Part shown: one piece after another, positions 47,173-56,100 of the stretch
How the letters are laid out: each line of letters starts with the position of its first letter
Position numbering within the stretch: position 1 is the first letter of the stretch
Assembly (NCBI GenBank): GCA_036365455.1
Contig: JAWQUS010000030.1
Location: 19,860,001-19,924,000 of the forward strand
Source of the DNA: Macrosoma leucophasiata
Lineage: Eukaryota > Arthropoda > Insecta > Lepidoptera > Hedylidae
Direction: 5' to 3'
DNA: 64,000 bases
Position numbers and translations under genes: made by a program
Notes under the pieces: model-generated
Database searches by the model: none
The model's input: only the letters and a program-made list of their open reading frames with translations
What the model was told of the DNA's origin: nothing

Positions 47173-50100
47173 TACGCGAGAAATCTGCAAATTTAATTTC
47201 TACAATGTATGAAGCTCGCGAAAACGTTATTGACAAGATTATGTTCTAATCTAAAGCTAAATGAAAGCAGTCGTCGGTCCACTTCATGGGGGGGCCGCAC
47301 CCACCGCACCCACCTGACCACGCTTTCCGATACGCGATCACCAAATCGCCACACGAGTGCGATGGGGCGACCGTCCAGGGCGCCAAAGGGAACGATCGGT
47401 GGGGGTAGGATCTCCACCACACTGGTATACGCGGGGTGGATGGTGGGGATATCTAAACGTTCGACCGTAGCGCGAGATCGTTAGATTTGGATAACGCTAA
47501 AGAAGAGATAAAATAATAATCCACGTTAACGTTGAGCACGTACCCTGCATTACCTTTTCTACTTGCTTATAAACAGTAGCGTCCAGCGCTATCGTATTCC
47601 GGTCAGGTGACATAACAGCTCAGGTCAAGTGGCAGCACATTTAACAGCTGGCGAGCCTATTACCATCTCCGGGTATATTACCAAACTCCGAGGGGCTAAA
47701 CTTCCAGATAATGAAGAAATGCCAATAGAAGCAGATATAAAGGATTTTATACCACTATCTCTGATAGCCCACGACCCCCGAAACGAACCCAGGATCCCAA
47801 GGTTATGTGCCACTTTCCTAAAAAAAAAAGAAGAGTTACTTACCATTTCGGGATACTTCGTGATCAGATACCCAATGAACAGCAGCAGGAAATCAGGTCC
47901 CAACAAACTTTGTTCGTAGTAAACCAGCACAGCGATGGACGCGGTGAAAATTAGATATCTCTTATCTGGAGACGGCCATACAAGCCGCTTGGTGTGGATA
48001 ATTTGGTATCCGAAATAACAGATCGCGTGTGAGTTTTTTATGATCAGCAGGTAGAATGTGTAGCGCGCTGAAAACAGATAAACGAATGCGCTCTGGAGAT
48101 TTCCTTGTCATTTACTATTGATGATGTTGCGTCATTAATTAAAGACCTGCTGATTGGACCTGTCGAAGGCCTTTGACCTTGTAAACTATAATGTTTTATG
48201 GCGTAAGCTTAGGGAGGATACCAAGATTCCTTTGGAAATCGTATCAATATTGGTATAATAATCAGAGAATAGTGTAAGATATGCTGGTGGTCACTCTGAT
48301 ATGTACAGATTGGAATGCGGGGTGAAGCAAGGAGGGTTTGAGTTCCCCTCGGCTCTTCAAACTGTACATAAATAATCTGACAAGTGAGCTCAGCAGCACC
48401 AATGAACAGCAAGGTCCCAACAAACATTGTAGTAAACCAGCACAGCGATGGACGCGGTGAAAATGAGATATCATAAATAAAGCCTTTAGGAGCAGATACC
48501 AAATATATTATCTACTAAATACACTCTTAAAATAAAATAAAAATTACTCACCCACACTAAGCCACGGCTGGATATCCCCGAATAGCACACTACGAGATCC
48601 TAAAAACAGAACAAATATTCTATCAAAAGCCTCCATGACTGCGTCAATATATACTGCCGAATGAATAAGCCTCATTGGGCTCGCTATCGCCAAAGTAGAT
48701 TGCGTAGGCTATCTTTACGCAATGCTAGGGTTGTCAACCATTCTATCATTTACAGTAGGTTTTTAAAAACCAGAGCAGAGGTCTGAACCTCAAAACATAT
48801 TCAGCTGAGGCGTTTTATCTAATGTATGGGCTCCCACACATAACTGCGAATTCGCATCGCATCGCAAATATCTGCGAGCTTGCACGTATGCATTGCCTAC
48901 GATGCCTAGCACTATACAAATAAATAAAATTGGAGTGTTTTTGTAATATAAATGTAATGTTGCGGAATTGGAGGCAAGAAAATTCGAGGTTTTTTGGTGT
49001 AACGTATGTTCCGTTTATTGATTCGATTGCGATTACAAAAATTACAAAATTACAAGACCATAGTAAAGATGGCGCGAGTGCCCCGTCGTCCTGGCCGCGT
49101 TGGCCAATCACAATCATGCGCATGACGTAGGCGTCCCCATTGGTCCGATTCCAAACGAAGCCGTGTGATTAGCTATATGCACGCGCATGCACAAGGCGCG
49201 CACTTTCAAATGCTCCAACATGCTCCCGGCCTTGGAAGCAACAGCATCCAACAGTTGCCTGGACTCGCGACTCCCGGCTCCCGGCAGCTTCTAATTATTT
49301 CTCATCGTTCGTCGTTGGTCCAAGCGGACAAATCTTTGAAAATGCCCGTCGTACAATACCATCAGCTTTGCGAATATCGGCAACGCGTGATATGCCGTCT
49401 CTTCCTGGATAGGTCTTGACGATTCGGCCTAAACTCCATCTCAATGGCGGCTGGTTGTCATCCTTTATCAAGACCAACGTATTTTCTTTTAGATCATCAT
49501 TATGTTGATACCATTTGGTTCTAATCTGCATCTCCGACACATATTCTTTCGACCAGCGATTCCAGAAATGCTGTCGTAATTGCTCCACTCTTTGGTATCT
49601 GGTGAGCCGAGTTGCTGGAACGTCTTGCAGGTCAGCGGGCACAGTAGCAGTCAGCGGGCGGCCAACCAGAAAATGAGCGGGTGTGAGAGGAAGGTAGTCA
49701 TGGGGATTTGTAGACATGGGACTTAAAGGTCGTGAGTTGAGGACGGCTTCAACTAGAGTAAGTACCGTACTAAACTCTTCGAATGTCATGTGTGCATTGC
49801 CTACTATCCGCTTAAGATGGTATTTGCAGCTCTTAACACCTGCCTCCCATAGGCCCCCAAAATGGCTAGCATAAGATGGTATCATTTTAAAAGTTATAGT
49901 TTGCGATAATGCGTATTCCTTAATGTCATCAGCACAACATTTTAAAAACTGTGTGAATTCATTTTTGACACCTACGAAGTTACGTCCGTTATCGGAGTAA
50001 ATCTCGATAGGCTTTCCTCGACGTGAAATAAATCGTTTAAGAGCTAGTAAGTAAGCATCGGATGTAAGGTCGGTGACAAGTTCGAGGTGTACAGCGCGCG

Positions 50101-53100
50101 AAACAAAACACACGAATAAACAAATATACGCTTTCTGTAATCTCGCTCCCCTGCCTTTACGGTTCAAAAATAAACATTGGACCTGCGTAGTCCACGCCGC
50201 ATCGCAAAAATGGAAAACCTGGAAGTAATCGTTCCTTAGGTAGGTTTCCCATGATAGGAGTGACAGGAGCCGCGCGAAAACGAGAACATTTCACGCAATT
50301 ATAAAATACCTTTCTTGCAAGGTCACGACCACCCATAGGCCACCATGACTCCCTTATTGTGTATAAAAGGAGCTGTGGTGCACCATGTAACATCCGTTCG
50401 TGTTCGTATCGAAATAATAATATCGTAAAATGATGCTTAGAATTAATTAAAATTGGATGACGTTTATCGTAAGAAAATTCTACCGAATTGTGGATGCGTC
50501 CTCCGACGCGTATTAAATTATTATTATCATAAAATAAATTTAATTTTAATAATTGCGAATTTAATTTGGTATTTTTATTTTTTGTAAATGATTCGTATAT
50601 ATCAGCAAATGATTCCCGTTGACTTAATCTAGCTAATGTTAATTCTGCATGAATAAGTTCATCAACTGTCAATAGACCAGTGCGCTTGTTGTGTGTGTTG
50701 CGCGTATTATAAATAAAACGACATACATAAGTCGCAGCTCGTTTCATTCTATTGTATTGAGAAAATCTTGCAAATGGAAATAAATTATTATCACATGCCT
50801 GATTAAGAACGTGACATGAAACACTTGATTTAATTTCAGGCAATTCGACATTTGTATTGTTTTGTAAATAAATGTAAATAAATGTTTAGTAAATTTGTGA
50901 TGCGCTTGATAAGATAATCCGTTTCGTTATAATATTGTTGCAATCATGCTTAACTTGAGAATAAAACATTAATTCGTCCTCTTTATTATTCCATCCGATA
51001 CCTAAAGTTTTATTGTGAATGTCGTCGCCGAGCGCTAGCCGCATCGACGCACTGATAACATTGTAGTCATCGTTAGGGTTCGCGCCGATAAAGTTAAAAT
51101 TAAAAACCCATTTGCGTAAAATGAAACATGCCGATTTTAACACTTTATTTGTACCATAGCAAATTTTATTTAATTCTGAAATGCTATTCGCGCCACAAAT
51201 TAAATCTTCTACAAAAGTTTTCGTTTAAAGTTTCTTTAACGTAGGGAACCTCACAATTATCAGCCAATTCTATTTTTTATAAATAGAACTGGTTTGTAAC
51301 TTCCTTTCCAACGCAAAAAATGTACGTTCAGCTTGCGTACGAGTTGGTGATTGTTTGAACGGGAATCGAACACTGAACCGTCCGTCAGCGTCCCGCTTGG
51401 TCGTTTGAACAAAGTGTTCCTCGCACGCACGCTCCTCGTCATTGCCTACTTTATGCGAAACAGGAGGCAACTCCTCGATTTCCCAAAACCTTCTAACTAA
51501 ATGATCTAGTGAGGACGTATCGTTATTATTAAATTGTAAAAAATTACAGATTATTGATTTATTACGTTTATATGTATTGTGAACGGCACCCGATACTATC
51601 CAACCAAGATGCGTATTTTGGATGTAAGGCCCGTTCTTCATTCGAATTTTACCTTCGCTAATTAGCTCCCAAAACAAATCCGCGCCTATCAACATGTCAA
51701 TCGCTTGACTGTCATAAAACATCGGGTCTGCGAGAATAATGTTGTCTGGTAAGTTAAAGTCGTTTATGTTTATCGAACTTGTAGGTAAGTTAGCCGTTAT
51801 ATGTGGCAGAACTAAACATCGAATGCGTGTGGTGTAATTACTTATGCGTGATTTTAAATTGATATCACAGGATTGCGTACACTGTGTGATATAATTTCCT
51901 ACACCATGAATTTGATGAGTGGACTGTATAATTTGCGAATTTAATTTGTCACAAAGAGATTGCGTGATAAACGTACGTTCACTGCCGCTGTCGAGTACTG
52001 CGCGCGTTTGTAGGTATTCTCCCGACCGGCTACGTACTTCCACGATAGCCGTTGACAGTAAAACAGCTGATCTCGCTTGATCTACTTTGCTACTATTGTT
52101 TGCGTGATTTAATTGCGTTTGAAACGAAAAAATATGACTTTGCGCGTCATGTGAAGTAGAAGCTTGCGTATCGTTTACAATTTGACCACAGGTTGTTAGC
52201 GTAACTGCAGACGAATTGTTATGATTATCACAAATTAGCGTATTATGCTTCTGCTCACATTTCCTACACGGTCCAAATACACAAGTATCAACGGAGTGCC
52301 CGGACCGCATACAATTTATACATAAGTTTTTATCTTTTATAAACTTAAGCCTGTCATGTACACTAAGGTCGAGAAATTTTTGACACGAATATAAAGGATG
52401 TAATGTGTTACACATTAAACATGCCTTCCAAGTGTGAGTGTTTTTACTAACGGAATTTTTAGTAAATTTATTTGTTGTTACATTACACTGAACCTTTGAT
52501 GAAGAAACATGGCTGTTAGAATGTTTTTTCATCTCATATGCGTTAAATGTACTAGGTTTAGAATGTGACACTATCAATGTTTCTAAAATATCAGCCCTAT
52601 TTTTTAAGAACTGCAATAAATCGTCTAATTTGACTGAGTTATGCTTGTTATGAACCACACTGCATTTATATTGTTCCCACTCGCGTTCAGATATTGGATC
52701 TAACTTTGTAATAATTATATAAATAACAATGGTATCCCAGTGATCAGTGGGTTCACCAAGCAGCTTCAAAGCCCTTAAATTTTTTAAAATAGTGTCAATC
52801 AGTTTGCGTAATTGAGATGGCGATTCTTTGTGTAACGGCTGAATTGAAAATATGGATTTTATATGATTATGCACTAATAACTTCGTATTGTCAAAACGAT
52901 TCATTAATAGTTCCCAGGCCACGTCATAGTTATCGGCAGAAAATTCTAAAGAATCCATAACGGACTTCGCGTTACCCTTTAACGATGATTTTAAATAATG
53001 AAATTTTTGGATTTGCGGAATCGTATTGCAGTTATGCACTAAAGATACAAAGGTATCACGAAACTCTAACCAATGTTCATATGAACCGTCGAAACAAGGG

Positions 53101-56100
53101 ATAGATATGGTAGGTAATTTAACTGCGTTATTATTACTTGCTGACACCTCAGACCTTTCATCACATATAGTAAGACACTCAGCTAGTGCTAAAATAACAT
53201 AATATTCACGTTCAAATACTTCTCGCGATTCTAGCTGTTCTTCCATGTCAGATTCGTGACTTAAATCCTCAATTTGAGTCTGAACATGGTTGAAATCACC
53301 CATAAGATTTTGTGATCCTACTACACGTAATTTAAGCTCAGCTCGCTGATGAGCATTCAATTTTAACCCCTCAAATGAACTCACATATTTTTTAAAATTA
53401 GTTAATCGACACTTTAAAGATGCGCGTTTTTTCTTTAAATCTTTCATCGTTAATTCTGATTTATATTCCGATGTAGCCATTGTGTATGGGCAAAAGAAAA
53501 GCGGTATTTACTCACGATTACACCTGATGTAGCGAGCTGATGTGGCGAGTTGACGCGTAGGTACTTTTTCACTAAAATAACGGTCGAGTAGGCAATGCAC
53601 TGGAAATCCGAAAAAAGCACAGCATTACACAAGTGAAGTGGAAAGGGGTGAAGGATTCCGATTAGCACACCTTACCAAAAGCACTGTGATCCGCAAGTCC
53701 CGCCACGTACGTATCTCCTCGAAGTTCTCCTCGGCTTAATTTGCGTTTATAAGCGTTTATAATCGTCGTCTGATCCAAAGTTTGTGCGTTTATTGTCCGG
53801 CGAAGAAGAACCACATGTAATGTTGCGGAATTGGAGGCAAGAAAATTCGAGGTTTTTTGGTGTAACGTATGTTCCGTTTATTGATTCGATTGCGATTACA
53901 AAAATTACAAAATTACAAGACCATAGTAAAGATGGCGCGAGTGCCCCGTCGTCCTGGCCGCGTTGGCCAATCACAATCATGCGCATGACGTAGGCGTCCC
54001 CATTGGTCCGATTCCAAACGAAGCCGTGTGATTAGCTATATGCACGCGCATGCACAAGGCGCGCACTTTCAAATGCTCCAACAATAAAAATAACCCTTTT
54101 TTACTAAATGCATATTATTATGTTTGTATACACGGTACATATACCAAAACAATTTTTTTTACAATTTTTGTCTGTCTGTCTGTTTCGGCTAATCTCGGGA
54201 ACGGCTGGACCGATTTTGACGGGACTTTTACTGGCAGATAGCTTATGTAATAAGGAGTGACTTAGGCTTCTTTTATACTAGCTGCGCCCACGACTTCGTC
54301 CGGGTAGATACTGAACAATCATAAATTCTCAAGCGGACGAAGGGCACAGCTAGTGAACTTATGTAGGCGGCGCTGGTATACCTCACCGGGCAATCGGCGA
54401 GCGCAGAGGATTTGTACTATTGAGATATTTTATGTAATAAAGGTGGCAAACAAGCATGCAGTTCACATTGATGTTAAGTGATGATAGATGCAGATGTGTT
54501 GCCACCTCCTGAGATCTTACTTGTTATATCTGTGACAGTTATTACGGGGCAATACATTACCATCTAACCAGAACACGATAGTGCTGAACACTGGATACCA
54601 TTTGGCGGCAGATAGGTTAGATAATACGTGCCATAATCCCCCATTTAGGACCACGCCCCCGACGCTTCGGGGCAGATAGGAACGGGTTACGAGGATTTGC
54701 CTCAATCCCCGAACCATCCGCCCCTCTCTTGCGCTTCCCGCGCGGAGGGAGGGATGATGAAGAATCATTCGTTCGTTAGATAATGCAGCGGTGTCTATCT
54801 CATCGAGCTCCTACACTGGAGATTTCCTATCTATATGACCATTGACCCATCCTAACTGCTGCTGTTTAACTACTACTCTTTCAGATGTCCATAGGCGACG
54901 GTGACCACTTTCCATCAGGTGGCCTGTCTACATGTCTGTCTAGCTACTTAACCTGACTGAATGATCATCGCTGCTGTGCGCAAACCGAGCAGCTGCGATA
55001 GGGGGCTACGAGGTGGCCCTCTTGCCCGGGCATAATCTATCCTGGCTTCGTCGAGTATGTGAACATAATTTATGGATTATTAGTTATTGTCCGAGGTCGC
55101 TTTTCGCGTAACTCATCAAATCATTCCATGGCATCCCACAGGAACATTTTTTCGGAATAAAAACTATACTATGTGTTAATCCAAGTTACCCTCTATGTGT
55201 GTGTGTATATTTCATGAAAATCGGTTCAACAGCTTTTGCGTGAAGGAGTAACAAACAAACAAACATACAAACTTTCGCATTTATAATATAACCTAATACG
55301 ATGTGTCGTGTACGCATATAGACTCACCAGTGCGGCTTAATTTTTTTTTTATTCTTTTTGTTTTTTTTTTAATTAATTTTTTTTTGTATCTTTTATTACT
55401 TATTTTTTGTTTTTTTTTTGCTATTTGTCCTAAAAGGTATCTAAAGTATGTAGTAGTAACTAAAGTTAAAGACAGTTTTCTTTTTCTTTTTTTTAACAAA
55501 AAAATAAGAAAAAATATTTTAAAAAAAAATGGCCTTCAAAAAGGTTAAAAAAATATCCACAGACCAATACTACACTTAGCCAATATGTCACACTACAATA
55601 TAATGTGATTCTAGCTTTAACCTTATCAACTTAATGGATAACGAGAAATAATAAACTTAGTTGACAAAAACAAAGACTGTTTAAGATGTTTCATTACTCA
55701 TTTCCGCTGCCAAACAAGCCAGCAACTAATTAATGTACTGTACACTAAGTATTTACTGGTGGTAGAGTTCCAGTGTAGAAGTTTGAGGGCGTAGGACATA
55801 GCGTAGGACGTAGGACGTAGCGACGTCACTTAAAAAGTCTTCTGCCTTAAAAAAAACATGTTAAAACAATAGAGATAGCGCACATTTGAGAGTTGCTTAA
55901 AATTGAGTGACATTTGATTATTCGGCCATAAGACTCCCTATCTTTATAAGTCTAGTCTAAGAGGGGGAGTCTTAGTAATAAGGTTGTGTGTTTACAGTTT
56001 GGGTGTAGAACCCTAAAAATCATAGATGGACTCACCAAAAGATACACCAGTGACAAATAAAACTAGGACCACATAAATATATACTTGTAGCTTCTCAGAC

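Larger units (their letters stand above)
48953..54083 (-). mobile_element. BEL/Pao LTR retrotransposon, internally deleted
   Basis: 5,131 bp with 268-bp LTRs at 48953-49220 and 53816-54083 that read the same throughout by eye (TGTAATGTTGCGG...GCTCCAACA on the plus strand). The 5-bp ATAAA direct repeat flanks it (48948-48952 and 54084-54088). Gag and protease are in one frame at 51270-53480 and integrase at 49295-50843. The reverse-transcriptase core is missing between 51143 and 51270. Matching LTRs mean recent insertion; the defects mean it moved with help from another copy. It lies in STING intron 1, same strand as STING. Confidence 0.9.

Noticed and set aside
48209..48502. A separate gene in STING intron 2
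   Set aside because: The open frame is produced by a LINE RT fragment plus the damaged copy of STING exon 3; no start or splice support.
51270..53480. Domesticated gag-like host gene
   Set aside because: It sits between matching LTRs with a perfect target repeat, so it is part of a recent BEL/Pao insertion.
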